A stretch of DNA of 64,000 nucleotides from Alloalcanivorax mobilis. GTDB lineage: Bacteria > Pseudomonadota > Gammaproteobacteria > Pseudomonadales > Alcanivoracaceae. This document shows, in pieces, positions 35,364 to 44,094 of the stretch; position 1 is the stretch's first letter, and each line of letters begins with the position of its first letter. The notes under the pieces are model-generated. The model was not told the origin of the DNA. It ran no database searches and saw only the letters and a list, made by a program, of their open reading frames with translations. The stretch covers positions 124,001 to 188,000 of the forward strand of contig NZ_NMQZ01000002.1 in the NCBI RefSeq assembly GCF_002864685.1, read 5' to 3'. Both the position numbers and the translations under genes were made by a program.

Positions 35364-36056
35364 ATGACAACCTTGAAACAGAAAACCGTGCTGGTGGTGG
35401 GTGGCGGCAGCGGCCTGGGCCTGGCGGTGGCGAGGCTGGCACGCGATCAGGGCGCCCGCGTGATCGTCGCCTCGCGGCGCGCCGCCGAGCGTCTGGACGC
35501 GGCGCCCGGCGGCGGTGATCTGCACGCCCTGGCCTTTGATATCGGCGCCGGGCAGAGCGCGGTGCAAGCGTTGTTGGACGCCGTCGGTGAGATCGACCAC
35601 CTGGTGGTGGCGGTGCGCCCGGCGATCACCGCGGCGCCGCTCGCGCAGGTCGATGAGGCCGAAGCCCGGGGCGCCTTCGAGATCAAGTTCTGGGGCCAGT
35701 ACCGTCTGGCCCGCGCGGCCAGCGAGCGCCTGCGCCAGGGCGGCAGCATCGTGCTCACCAGCGGCATCGCCGGCGAACGCATTTACCCGGGCATGTCCAC
35801 CATGGCGCTGATCAACGGCGCCACCGAGACCCTGTGCCGGATGCTGGCGGTGGAGCTGGCGCCGCTGCGCGTGAACGCGGTGAGTCCCGGTTTCCTGGCG
35901 CCCAAGCCCGCCGAGATGGAGGCCGCCGCGCAACGTTTTCCGCTGCCCCGGCTGGGCGCCGTCGAAGACGTGGCCGAGGTCTATCTGCATCTGATGCGCA
36001 GCGGCTACGCCACCGGCACGGTGAGCGTGGTGGACGGCGGCGCGCGCCTGCTCTGA
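35364..36056 (+). CDS. SDR family protein lacking the catalytic Tyr and Lys
   Basis: 230 residues. The Rossmann start VLVVGGGSGLGLAVARLA binds NAD(P). S133 is in the usual place, but the YxxxK motif reads M147-A-L-I-N151, so both catalytic Tyr and Lys are missing. The frame otherwise aligns well with LAVELAPLRVNAVSPGF and the C-terminal VVDGGARLL. Either it reduces by another mechanism or it has a binding role. Convergent with the QacA-type pump (8 bp between stops). Confidence 0.8.
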   Translation: MTTLKQKTVLVVGGGSGLGLAVARLARDQGARVIVASRRAAERLDAAPGGGDLHALAFDIGAGQSAVQALLDAVGEIDHLVVAVRPAITAAPLAQVDEAEARGAFEIKFWGQYRLARAASERLRQGGSIVLTSGIAGERIYPGMSTMALINGATETLCRMLAVELAPLRVNAVSPGFLAPKPAEMEAAAQRFPLPRLGAVEDVAEVYLHLMRSGYATGTVSVVDGGARLL

Positions 36057-36064
36057 GCGCTAGT

Positions 36065-37633
36065 CTAGCCGCCGCCATCCTGACCATTGTTGCCGGTGAC
36101 GGTGACGTGCTGGTCCGGGCGAACCGCCGGATCGCGCAGCAGCACGGCGGTGAGCAGCGCGGTCACCGCCACGATCACCGCGCCGATGGCGGCGTTGGTG
36201 TGCAGGGCCAGGGTGAACCCCTGGCGCGCGGCGGCCATCACCTGCTCACCTTGCGAGGCACTCAATTGCGCCAGCGCGCCGAGCGCCCCCCCGAGGGTGT
36301 CGCCGGCGGCCAGCAGGGCCGGCGCGGGCAGGTCCTTGGGCAGCGCCTGGAGCATATGGTGGCGATAGATCGCCGCGCCGATGCTGCCGATCACCGCGAT
36401 GCCCAGGGCCATGCCCAATTCACTGGCGGTTTCCGAGGTGGCGGCGGCGGCGCCGGCTTTTTCCTGGGGCGCCGCGCTCACCACCAGATCGGTGCCCAGC
36501 GCCATCATCGGCATCACGCCCATGCCCATGACCGTCATGCCCACCACCAGCAGGGCCAGATCGCCGATGCCGTCCACCGCCATGATGGCGGCGAAACCGA
36601 ACACGGCGAGCAGCAGGCCGCCACTGATCAGCACCGAGCGGCGCAGGCGCCGCGCCAGGGCGGGAATCAGCAACGAGGCCACGGTTTGCACCAGCGCCGG
36701 CGGCAGCATCGCCAGCCCGGCTTTCCAGGGTGACAGGCCCAGCACCCCTTGCAGATACTGGAAGATCATCAGCCAGGCGCCGGACAGGGCCAGGATGGTC
36801 AGCATCATGGCGCCCACCGAAGTGCTGAAGGCACGATTGGCGAACAGGCCCAGATCGAACATGGGATGCTCAAGGCGACGTTGCCGGCGCACGAACAGCG
36901 CGCCGGTGCCCAGGCCGAACAGCACCGACAACAGCGCCATGGCGTGGGGGCCGTTACGGGCGGTTTCCTTAAGGCCATAGATCACCGCCAGCACCATGAC
37001 AATGGAAAGCAGGGCGCTGCTCAAATCGATGCCGCCGGCGGCGCTGTCGTCCCGCGATTCCGGCAACAGAAACGGCGCGCTGACCAGCAGCAGCACCATC
37101 ACCGGCACGCCAATCAGAAACACCGACCCCCACCAGAAGAACTCCAGCAAGGCCCCGCCCACCATCGGGCCGAGGGCGCTGCCGACAATAAAACCGGTGA
37201 TCCAGATGGTGATCGCTCGGGTGCGTTCATGGTCCACCTGGAACATGCTCCGCAGCAGCGACAGGGTTGAGGGCATCAGGGTGGCGCCGGCCACGCCGAG
37301 CAGGGCGCGGGCGGCGATCAACTGCGTGGCGCTGCTGGCGAAGGCGGCCAGCACCGAGGCGGCGGCAAAGGCGACCGCCCCGGCCAGCAGCAGTTTGCGG
37401 CGGCCGATACGATCACCCAGCGTGCCCATGGTGACCAGAAAGCCGGCGATCATGAAACCATAGATGTCCAGTATCCACAGCAGCTCGGAGCTGGTCGGTT
37501 TAAGGTCCGCGCTCAAATGCGGCGCCGCCAGATGCAGCACGGTCATGTCCAGCGCCAGCAACAAAGTGGGCAGCATCAGCACCGCCAGACCGAGCCATTC
37601 ACGGCCGGTGGCGGGGCGGGCAGGGGCAGTCAT
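36065..37633 (-). CDS. DHA2-type MFS multidrug efflux pump (SmvA/QacA-like)
   Basis: 522 residues from the ATG at 37633 with AGGAG 5 nt ahead. Fourteen membrane segments; LALDMTVLHLAAPHLSADL is the helix-1 motif, LGDRIGRRKLLLAG motif A, and ALLGVAGATLMPSTLSLLR the drug-antiporter region. The D in LLALDMTV is typical of QacA/SmvA-type pumps for quaternary ammonium and dye cations. It has no HlyD partner, unlike the pump at 3816. No adjacent regulator on its promoter side. Confidence 0.85.
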   Translation of the reverse strand: MTAPARPATGREWLGLAVLMLPTLLLALDMTVLHLAAPHLSADLKPTSSELLWILDIYGFMIAGFLVTMGTLGDRIGRRKLLLAGAVAFAAASVLAAFASSATQLIAARALLGVAGATLMPSTLSLLRSMFQVDHERTRAITIWITGFIVGSALGPMVGGALLEFFWWGSVFLIGVPVMVLLLVSAPFLLPESRDDSAAGGIDLSSALLSIVMVLAVIYGLKETARNGPHAMALLSVLFGLGTGALFVRRQRRLEHPMFDLGLFANRAFSTSVGAMMLTILALSGAWLMIFQYLQGVLGLSPWKAGLAMLPPALVQTVASLLIPALARRLRRSVLISGGLLLAVFGFAAIMAVDGIGDLALLVVGMTVMGMGVMPMMALGTDLVVSAAPQEKAGAAAATSETASELGMALGIAVIGSIGAAIYRHHMLQALPKDLPAPALLAAGDTLGGALGALAQLSASQGEQVMAAARQGFTLALHTNAAIGAVIVAVTALLTAVLLRDPAVRPDQHVTVTGNNGQDGGG

Positions 37634-37882
37634 GGTGTCTCCTGGTCCAATGCGGCCAAACGCCGCGTACAAAATCACTCAAACCCGATTCTTCGACAGG
37701 CGCTTCTGGTCGTTCCAGCCCGGCCGGCTTCGACACCGCCGGCGTGGTTGGCGTTCTCAGGTGGGCGTTTTTTTCAGGCTGATCATGGATAGAGGTCGCT
37801 GGCAGGGCGTGCTCTACAAAAAACCCACCCTCTACAACGCCGCTGCCACAAACGTCCCTGCCAATCCGGAACGCGCCCTTCT

Positions 37883-37914
37883 ACAGCGCCGCTGTGGGAG
37901 CGATCCTTGATCGC
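37883..37914. repeat. REP-like palindromic element
   Basis: Two perfect hairpins in tandem: ACAGCG-C-CGCTGT (37883-37895) and GCGATC-CTT-GATCGC (37900-37914). The TGTGGGAGCG core between them resembles pseudomonad REP sequences. It lies in the 339-bp gap 37634-37972, which otherwise holds no gene. Confidence 0.5.
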
Positions 37915-37972
37915 GAACCGGCGCAGCCGGACGGCGTCGCAGTTACCGGCAGGCGTGTGTCCGGACCGTGGC

Positions 37973-38344
37973 TCACGGCTCGATACGAATCGATTCCACC
38001 CGCTCCGCATAAAACGCCAGATAATCGCGGATCGCCTCTACCCCGGGCAACGGTTGTTCGTAGGTCCACACCGCGTTGTTCGCCTCGCCCTCGGCGGTGG
38101 CGATGCTGTAGTAATTGGCGTCGCCTTTGAACGGGCAGTGGCTGGTGTGGGTGGTGCGGGTCAGCCGGCTCATGTCGACGTCGTCGCGGGGCAGATACTG
38201 CACCGGCGGCAGGTTGCCCTCGCGCAAGGTCAGCGCGCGCTGGGAGTCGGCAATCACCTGGCTGGCCACGGTGACGATAACGCGGCCCGGGGTGGGCGCC
38301 AGGGTGATGCGATGGGCCTCGGGCGTGGTCGGTGGCTGGGTCAT
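37973..38344 (-). CDS. DUF427 domain-containing protein
   Basis: 123 residues from the ATG at 38344. The DUF427 features are clear: GRVIVTVASQVIADSQRAL, YLPRDDVDMSRL, THCPFKG-type block (TSHCPFKGDANYYSI) and ending WTYEQPLPGVEAIRDYLAFY. Small beta-barrel proteins of unknown function. Divergent from the AraC gene at 38454, which may regulate it; 109 bp lie between them. Confidence 0.85.
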   Translation of the reverse strand: MTQPPTTPEAHRITLAPTPGRVIVTVASQVIADSQRALTLREGNLPPVQYLPRDDVDMSRLTRTTHTSHCPFKGDANYYSIATAEGEANNAVWTYEQPLPGVEAIRDYLAFYAERVESIRIEP

Positions 38345-38453
38345 GGTGGTTCTCTCTGCTCTCTGCATGCCTGCATGGCGGGCCGGGCCGCACAAAGCTT
38401 CCAGAACGACGCGGGCGATGGCGTTATGATAGGAGCCTGGCCGGCAGAATCCC

Positions 38454-39302
38454 ATGGGTCCGATGATGAGCGCCAACAACTGGCTCCACCTGCGCAAAGA
38501 CAACGACAGCGGCATCGAAACCATTCGCGCCCATTTCGAAGGCCACGCCTACGATCCGCACTGGCACGACAGCTATCTGGTCGGGCTCACCGAACAGGGC
38601 GTGCAGCGTTTTCACCGTGGCCGTATCCGTCATGACAGCACGCCGGGGCAGGTGATGCTGCTGGAACCCGGCGATATCCACGACGGCGATGCGCCGGCGC
38701 AGGGCGGCTTCACCTACCGGATGCTGTATCTCGACCCCCACTGGCTGGACCGTGAACTGCGCCAGGTGTTCGCCCACGTGCCCGAGCACTATCGAGTGGC
38801 GTTCGCCGCCACCGTGGCCAATGACGCGGGCCTGGCCGGCGCCATCGATCATGCCTTTGAAATGTTGCACACCGACGAGCTGCGCATCGTGCGCCAGAGC
38901 GCGCTGGATCAGTTGTTCGACCAGCTCACCCGGCACATCTACTGGCGCCAGCGCGAAGGCGCGGCCGATGCCATGCCGAAGGTGGCGCGATGGGCGCGGG
39001 AATACCTGCACGAGCACCTGGACCAGGACATCGGCATGGACGACCTGGCCCGCCTCGGCGGCACCGATCGCTTCCGGCTGACGCGCGCGTTCAAACACGC
39101 CTATGGATTGCCGCCGCACGCCTATCTGGTGCAGTTGCGGTTAACCCGGGCGCGCCGCCTGCTGGCGGCGGGAATGAGCCCGGCCCTGGTGGCCGCGTCA
39201 CTGGGGTTCGCCGATCAGAGCCACCTGGGGCGCTGGTTCCGGCGCGCCTACGGGCTGACGCCGGCCCGCTACCGAAAACACAGCTCAAACCTTCCAGACT
39301 GA
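38454..39302 (+). CDS. AraC family regulator with cupin-like N-terminal domain
   Basis: 282 residues; the ATGs at 38454, 38463 and 38466 are all possible starts and none has a strong ribosome binding site. The N-terminal domain has the AraC_binding cupin pattern (DPHWHDSYLVGLTEQG, LLEPGDIHDG). The C-terminal HTHs are IGMDDLARLGGTDRFRLTRA and AASLGFADQSHLGRWF, then YGLTPARYRK. The LysE-family exporter gene starts 49 bp downstream on the same strand, an arrangement often seen where such a regulator controls the exporter. Confidence 0.85.
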   Translation: MGPMMSANNWLHLRKDNDSGIETIRAHFEGHAYDPHWHDSYLVGLTEQGVQRFHRGRIRHDSTPGQVMLLEPGDIHDGDAPAQGGFTYRMLYLDPHWLDRELRQVFAHVPEHYRVAFAATVANDAGLAGAIDHAFEMLHTDELRIVRQSALDQLFDQLTRHIYWRQREGAADAMPKVARWAREYLHEHLDQDIGMDDLARLGGTDRFRLTRAFKHAYGLPPHAYLVQLRLTRARRLLAAGMSPALVAASLGFADQSHLGRWFRRAYGLTPARYRKHSSNLPD

Positions 39303-39351
39303 CGCCGCCGAAACGCTCATCCTGATCCCTCTGACGATCAGGAGTGTGCCC

Positions 39352-39939
39352 GTGGACACCGTTTTACCCTTTGCCGTGTTCGCCTTTGTCGCGTCCATTA
39401 CCCCCGGGCCCACCAACGTGCTGGTGCTGGCCAATGCGTCCCGGCACGGTCTGCGCGCCACCGTGCCGATGATGCTGGGGGCCTGCGCCGCCGCCGCCGG
39501 GGTGGTGCTGCTGGTGGGCAGCGGTTTCGCCGCGCCGCTGGCGGCCCATCCCTCCGTGCAAAGGGGCATTGGCCTGGTCGGCCTGGTCTGGCTCTCGGTG
39601 CTCGCCTGGCAATTGCTGCGCAGCGACCCCTCGCTGGACGCCGGGCACGACGGCGCCCGGCTGGGTTTCCTGGGAGCCGCCGGGCTGCAATTGGTGAACC
39701 CGAAAGTATGGATGATGGCGCTGGCGGTGATCGGCGTGTTCGCCAGCGGCGGCCAGGCGACGCGAGTGGCGGGCCTGTCGCTGCTGTTTTTCTTCATCGC
39801 GCTGCCCTGCATGGGCACCTGGGCCTGGTTCGGGCTGCGTGCCGCGCGTTGGATTCACTCGCCGCGCAAACTGCGCCGATTCAACCAGGCGATGGCGCTG
39901 CTGCTGCTGGTGTCCGCCTGGCTGACCGTGCTGGTGTGA
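39352..39939 (+). CDS. LysE/RhtB family amino-acid exporter
   Basis: 195 residues from a GTG at 39352, chosen because AGGAG lies 7 nt upstream; the in-frame GTG at 39346 is too close to it. Six membrane segments and the family motif VASITPGPTNVLVLANA. Members export basic, neutral or derivative amino acids. It is probably cotranscribed with the AraC regulator upstream. The substrate cannot be assigned. Confidence 0.83.
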   Translation: MDTVLPFAVFAFVASITPGPTNVLVLANASRHGLRATVPMMLGACAAAAGVVLLVGSGFAAPLAAHPSVQRGIGLVGLVWLSVLAWQLLRSDPSLDAGHDGARLGFLGAAGLQLVNPKVWMMALAVIGVFASGGQATRVAGLSLLFFFIALPCMGTWAWFGLRAARWIHSPRKLRRFNQAMALLLLVSAWLTVLV

Positions 39940-39946
39940 GTGGCGG

Positions 39947-40654
39947 TCAGCCGGCCGGCGGGCGCAGGTAGACGCCCGGTTGTGCTGACAAGCTGTCTTT
40001 CACCTGGCGGGAAAGGGCGTCGGCGAGCACTTCATCCTCGCCGGCCTCCAGCGCCGCCAGAATCTGGGCCGCCACGTCCTCGGGGCGGGTTTTGGGCACA
40101 TCAATGCCGTCGGTCATGTCGGTGTCCATATAGCCCACGTGCACGGCCACCACCTGGGTGTTCTGGCTTTCCAGCTCGCCGCGCAGGCCGTTGGTGAGCG
40201 CCCAGGCGGCCGCCTTGGACGCGCCATAGGTGGCCTGGCCCGGAACATTCAGCCAACTCAGTACCGACAGCACATTGACGATCGCGCCGCCGCCGCCCAC
40301 CGCCAGGGCCGGCGCGAAGGCGCGACTGGTCGCCAGTGGCCCGAAAAAGTTGGTGTCCATTTCCTGGCGGGCGCGGTCTTCGGCCTGCTCGCCGAGAAAC
40401 CCGCTGCCCAAGGCAATGCCCGCATTGTTCACCAACAGGGTGACGTCCGGGCATTGGCCGGCGGCGGCCCGCACGCTGGCCGCATCGGTCACGTCCAGTT
40501 GCACCGGGATCGCGCCGGGCAGATTGACGCTGGCCGGATCGCGGGCGGCGGCATAGACCTTGGCGGCACCGGCCTGCAGCAGAGCCTCGGCGATGGCCCG
40601 GCCAAGGCCACGATTGGCGCCGGTGACCAGCGCCACACAGTTTTCAATGTTCAT
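39947..40654 (-). CDS. Short-chain dehydrogenase/reductase (SDR)
   Basis: 235 residues from the ATG at 40654, with AGGAG 6 nt ahead. Cofactor motif VTGANRGLGRAIA, NNAGIALGS, and an intact active site (LSVLSWL Ser region, YGASK for Tyr/Lys). The AlaAlaRDP start after the second strand favours NADPH. An identical 23-bp operator sits in its promoter and in that of the adjacent TetR gene, so it is under that repressor. Substrate unknown; such TetR-SDR pairs often respond to reactive electrophiles. Confidence 0.86.
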   Translation of the reverse strand: MNIENCVALVTGANRGLGRAIAEALLQAGAAKVYAAARDPASVNLPGAIPVQLDVTDAASVRAAAGQCPDVTLLVNNAGIALGSGFLGEQAEDRARQEMDTNFFGPLATSRAFAPALAVGGGGAIVNVLSVLSWLNVPGQATYGASKAAAWALTNGLRGELESQNTQVVAVHVGYMDTDMTDGIDVPKTRPEDVAAQILAALEAGEDEVLADALSRQVKDSLSAQPGVYLRPPAG

Positions 40655-40672
40655 GATCTGCTCCTGATTAAT

Positions 40673-40695
40673 TTTAATATGACCGGTCGTCTTAA
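40673..40695. promoter_or_regulatory. TetR operator copy 1 (SDR promoter)
   Basis: A 23-bp site with GACCGGTC at its centre (40681-40688), flanked by TTTAATAT and GTCTTAA. The identical 23 bp recur at 41318-41340 in front of the TetR gene. It sits 19 bp upstream of the SDR start codon. Confidence 0.75.
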
Positions 40696-40735
40696 AGTTA
40701 GGCACAACAACACTCAAAGAGCCGAAGCGCCGCCC

Positions 40736-41314
40736 TCACACCAGAATTCGGGTTTCCATTATCCGCAGGAACGCGGTCAACGGTTTGTCACTGCGTTCCA
40801 CCTTGGCGCGCATCAGAGCGCCCTGCCAGGCGTTGATCAGGAAGGCTGCGAGCTGCTCCGGGGGTTGATCGTCGCCAATCGTGCCGTCTTCTTGCGCTTC
40901 GGCGATGGTTTTGGCCAGGGCGCCGGTCCAGCTGTTCAGTGCCCCCGCCACTCGCTGGCGGATCAGATCACTCTGCACGGAAAGCTCGTTGCCAAAGTTG
41001 CCGAGCAGGCAGCCGCATTGAAAGTCGTCTTCACGGGTCAGGGCCAGCAGCGATTCAAAATAGGCCCGCAACCGCCGCAACGGCGCTTCGCCGGGGTCGC
41101 GCAGGGCAATCAGGCGCTCCCGGTTCTGGCGGCTGTACACCTGCACGATCTCCGCGCCGAGGGCCTCTTTGCTCTTGAAATGGTTATAGAACGAGCCTTT
41201 CGGCACCGCCGCGCTGTCGGTGATGTCCTGGATGCTGGTGGCATTAAAGCCCCGGTCGTGCAGGGTTCGCAGACCGGCGGCGAGCAGTTTGTGGCGTACA
41301 TTGGGCTTGGGCAT
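40736..41314 (-). CDS. TetR family repressor of the adjacent SDR gene
   Basis: 192 residues from the ATG at 41314 (MPKPNVRHKLL). HTH at about 10-52 (LLAAGLRTLHDRGFNATSIQDI, then AVPKGSFYNHFKSKEALG). The C-terminal part, with DDFQCGCLLGNFGNELS, is of the NemR/AcuR-like type in which a cysteine may sense electrophiles. Its own promoter carries the same 23-bp operator as the SDR gene downstream, so both are likely repressed together. Cys sensing is inference. Confidence 0.85.
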   Translation of the reverse strand: MPKPNVRHKLLAAGLRTLHDRGFNATSIQDITDSAAVPKGSFYNHFKSKEALGAEIVQVYSRQNRERLIALRDPGEAPLRRLRAYFESLLALTREDDFQCGCLLGNFGNELSVQSDLIRQRVAGALNSWTGALAKTIAEAQEDGTIGDDQPPEQLAAFLINAWQGALMRAKVERSDKPLTAFLRIMETRILV

Positions 41315-41317
41315 GGG

Positions 41318-41340
41318 TTTAATATGACCGGTCGTCTTAA
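41318..41340. promoter_or_regulatory. TetR operator copy 2 (autoregulation)
   Basis: Same 23 bp as at 40673-40695, core GACCGGTC at 41326-41333, only 4 bp before the repressor's start codon. Perfect identity in two promoters strongly supports it as the binding site. Confidence 0.75.
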
Positions 41341-41549
41341 TTCTCGTCAAGGCTTTTGGAAGGCGGGGCACGATGACAGCGCCGATCTGTTCACGGAGAT
41401 TTAATCGCTACTCTGGTTGTCTCGATACAGGCTGCCCGGCATAAGAGGGGCAGGGATACCGCCCACGCCGGGCGGTGATCGGTGGGCCGGGCCGACCGGG
41501 CCGACCGGGCCGGCGCGGGCAAGCGCGAGGCAAGCACAAGGAGAGAGCC

Positions 41550-42476
41550 ATGTTTTCACGTCGCGGATTTCTAGGAACCTCATTATGGGCCGGAGCCGGG
41601 CTTGCGCTCGGTCCGATGGCGGCATCGGCGCGCGCGGCGGACGCCGCCACAGCCGCGCTGCGTACCCGCGAGGTGCCCGCCAGTGGCGAGGCGCTGCCGG
41701 TGATCGGTGCCGGCACCTCCGGCAGTTTCGAGACCCGCATCGGCTCCAGCGAGTATCAGCGCCTCAAGCAGGTGATGAAGATTTTCTTCGACGCCGGCGC
41801 CACGGTGTTTGACACCTCGCCCAACTACGGCGGCGCCGACGCCGTGCTGGGGGCGCTGCTGGAAGAGGGCGGCTGGCGTGAACGCTGCTTTCTGGCCACC
41901 AAGATCGCCGCCGACAGCCGCGCCGAGGGCGAAGCCCAATGGGCCCGCTCTTTGAAATCTCTGCGCACCGATCATGTCGAGCTGCTCCAGGTGCACAACC
42001 TGCGTGATTGGAAAACCCAGTTGCCACTGGCCCGCGAACTCAAGGAGCAGGGCAAGACCCGCTATGTGGGCGTCACCCATTACTTGCAAAGCGGGCTCGA
42101 CGAAATGGCCGACATTCTGCGCAGCGAGCCGCTGGATTTTATTCAGATCAACTATTCGGTGAACGCCCCGGAAGCGGCGAAAACGGTGCTGCCGCTGGCC
42201 CGCGACAAAGGCGTGGCGGTGCTTATTAATCGCGCCTACGACGACGGCCGGCTGTTCCGGGCGGTGAAGGGCAAGCCACTGCCCGGCTGGGCCGGCGAGG
42301 CGGGCATTGGCTCCTGGGCGCAACTGTTTCTGAAGTTCGCTCTTAGCCATCCCGCCACCACGGCGGTGATTCCCGCCTCCAGCAAGCCCGAACATCAGAT
42401 CGATAACCTCAAGGCCGGCCGGGGCCCGTTGCTCAGTGACGCTCAGCAACGGCAATTGGCGGGAATGGACTGGTAA
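41550..42476 (+). CDS. Aldo/keto reductase with Tat-type signal
   Basis: 308 residues from the ATG at 41550, behind AAGGAGAG. A twin-arginine-like signal SRRGFLG opens the protein and a cleavage region AASARA lies near 30, so it is likely exported folded. The AKR tetrad is visible: D and Y in FDTSPNYGG, K in LATKIA, H in LLQVHNLRD. A short form of the barrel. The MFS-like nucleotide-transporter-type gene follows directly (TAAGTG), which suggests an operon. Periplasmic substrate unknown. Confidence 0.82.
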   Translation: MFSRRGFLGTSLWAGAGLALGPMAASARAADAATAALRTREVPASGEALPVIGAGTSGSFETRIGSSEYQRLKQVMKIFFDAGATVFDTSPNYGGADAVLGALLEEGGWRERCFLATKIAADSRAEGEAQWARSLKSLRTDHVELLQVHNLRDWKTQLPLARELKEQGKTRYVGVTHYLQSGLDEMADILRSEPLDFIQINYSVNAPEAAKTVLPLARDKGVAVLINRAYDDGRLFRAVKGKPLPGWAGEAGIGSWAQLFLKFALSHPATTAVIPASSKPEHQIDNLKAGRGPLLSDAQQRQLAGMDW

Positions 42477-43790
42477 GTGGCGCTCTCGCGCTCGGGCCGC
42501 GCGCTGGGCCTGCTGGCACGGCTGCTTAATCTGCACCAGGACGAAGCGCCGCCGGTGGCCGTCGGGCTGCTGATGTTTTTTCTGCTGTTCACTGGCTATT
42601 TCATGCTGCGCCCGGTGCGCGAGACGATGGGCGTGGCCGGTGGCGTTGATAACCTGCAGTGGCTGTTTACCGGCACTTTCGTGGCCACCCTGGCGGTGTT
42701 GCCGCTGTTCGGCTGGCTCGCCTCGCGGGTGGCGCGGAGGCGCATTCTGCCGGCGGCGTTCGGCTTTTTCGTGCTCAACCTGTTGCTGTTCGCGCTGATG
42801 TTCGCCGGCGACAACGCCAACCCCTGGCTGGCGCGCACGTTTTATATCTGGTTGTCGGTGTTCAATCTGCTGGCCATTTCCCTGGCCTGGAGCGTGCTGG
42901 CGGATCTGTTCAGCAGCGCCCAGGCCAAACGCCTGTTCGGGGTGATGGCCGGCGGTGCCAGCCTGGGCGGTTTGGCCGGCCCGGCGTTGGGCACTTTGCT
43001 GGTGGTGCCGGCCGGGCACGCCGGCCTGCTGTGCCTGGCGGCGCTGATGCTCGCCGGCAGCGCCTCCGCCGGATTGTGGTTGTACGCCTGGCGTGACCGC
43101 CACCCGCTGCCGGCCAGTGCCGCCCCGGCTCAACAGGATCAACGCCGGGCGCTGGGTGGCAATCCGTTTGATGGCGCCCTGGAAGTGGTCCGCAGCCCTT
43201 ATCTGATGGGCATTGCCCTGTTCGTGGTGTTGTTGGCCAGCGTCAGCACTTTTCTCTATTTCGAACAGGCCCGTCTGGTGGCGGAAACCTTCCCCGATCG
43301 GGAGCGGCAAACCCAGGTGTTCGGCACCATCGATTTCGTGGTGCAGGCGCTGGCGATTCTTACTCAGTTGTTTTTCACCGGTCGCCTGGCCCAACGGCTG
43401 GGGATCGGCGCTTTGCTGGTGGCGGTGCCGGTGGTGATCGCCGCCGGTTTTGTGTGGCTGGCGCTGGCGCCGGTGTTTTCAGTGTTCGTGGTCATCATGG
43501 TGGCGCGCCGGGCCGGGGAATACGCGCTGGTGCGTCCGGGCCGGGAAATGCTTTACACGGTGGTGCCGCCGGCGGAGAAATTCAAAGCGAAGAACTTTAT
43601 CGACACCGTCGTGTACCGGGGTGGCGATGCGCTCAGCGGCTGGCTGAAACGGGGTCTGGATCTGCTCAGCGAGATGCCCGCCACGGCGATGCTGATCGGC
43701 GCCGGCATCGCCGTGGCCTGGGCCGGTACCGGTGTCATGCTGGGGCGCGCCCAGCGACGCCGCGAGCCGCCCGCCGACGCACCGCCCTGA
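42477..43790 (+). CDS. MFS-like transporter related to NTP/NDP exchangers (Tlc-like)
   Basis: 437 residues from a GTG that abuts the upstream stop. About 11-12 membrane segments. FTGYFMLRPVRETMGV near residue 40 and RAGEYALVRPGREMLYTVV near 345 are the blocks I associate with Tlc/NTT-type ATP/ADP translocase relatives found in free-living proteobacteria. Those in obligate parasites import host ATP; here the substrate is unlikely to be ATP. Coupled to the exported aldo/keto reductase gene. Confidence 0.7.
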   Translation: MALSRSGRALGLLARLLNLHQDEAPPVAVGLLMFFLLFTGYFMLRPVRETMGVAGGVDNLQWLFTGTFVATLAVLPLFGWLASRVARRRILPAAFGFFVLNLLLFALMFAGDNANPWLARTFYIWLSVFNLLAISLAWSVLADLFSSAQAKRLFGVMAGGASLGGLAGPALGTLLVVPAGHAGLLCLAALMLAGSASAGLWLYAWRDRHPLPASAAPAQQDQRRALGGNPFDGALEVVRSPYLMGIALFVVLLASVSTFLYFEQARLVAETFPDRERQTQVFGTIDFVVQALAILTQLFFTGRLAQRLGIGALLVAVPVVIAAGFVWLALAPVFSVFVVIMVARRAGEYALVRPGREMLYTVVPPAEKFKAKNFIDTVVYRGGDALSGWLKRGLDLLSEMPATAMLIGAGIAVAWAGTGVMLGRAQRRREPPADAPP

Positions 43791-43815
43791 ACGCCGCCAC
43801 GGACGGCGTTGCCGG

Positions 43816-44085
43816 TTCCCGCAGGTGGGCCAGGGGCTCACCCTGGGCGCCGGGGTGCGCTGGCAGAGCGAGATCCACAGCGACAACCAGGGCCCCAACG
43901 GGGCGCGCTTCACCCAGGGCGGGTACGCGGTGGTGGACGCCATGGCCCGTTACGCGCTGACCCGGCAGTTGGCCGCCACCCTGAACCTCTACAACCTCAC
44001 CGACAAGGAATACTACGCCACCACCGGCAACGCCTATTACGGCGAGCCACTCAGTGTACGCCTGGGCGTGGAGGCGCGCTTTTGA
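43816..44085 (+). pseudogene. 3' remnant of a TonB-dependent siderophore receptor
   Basis: About 90 codons in one frame read as the C-terminal strands of a ferric-siderophore receptor: GQGLTLGAGVRWQSEIHSD, GGYAVVDAMARYAL, LAATLNLYNLTDKEYYAT and ending YGEPLSVRLGVEARF with the terminal Phe used for outer-membrane assembly. No plug domain, signal peptide or barrel remainder lies upstream; the frame is cut at the MFS-like gene. Receptors of this type have about 700 residues, so this is a deletion remnant. Confidence 0.8.
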
Positions 44086-44094
44086 GCGTGTCGG

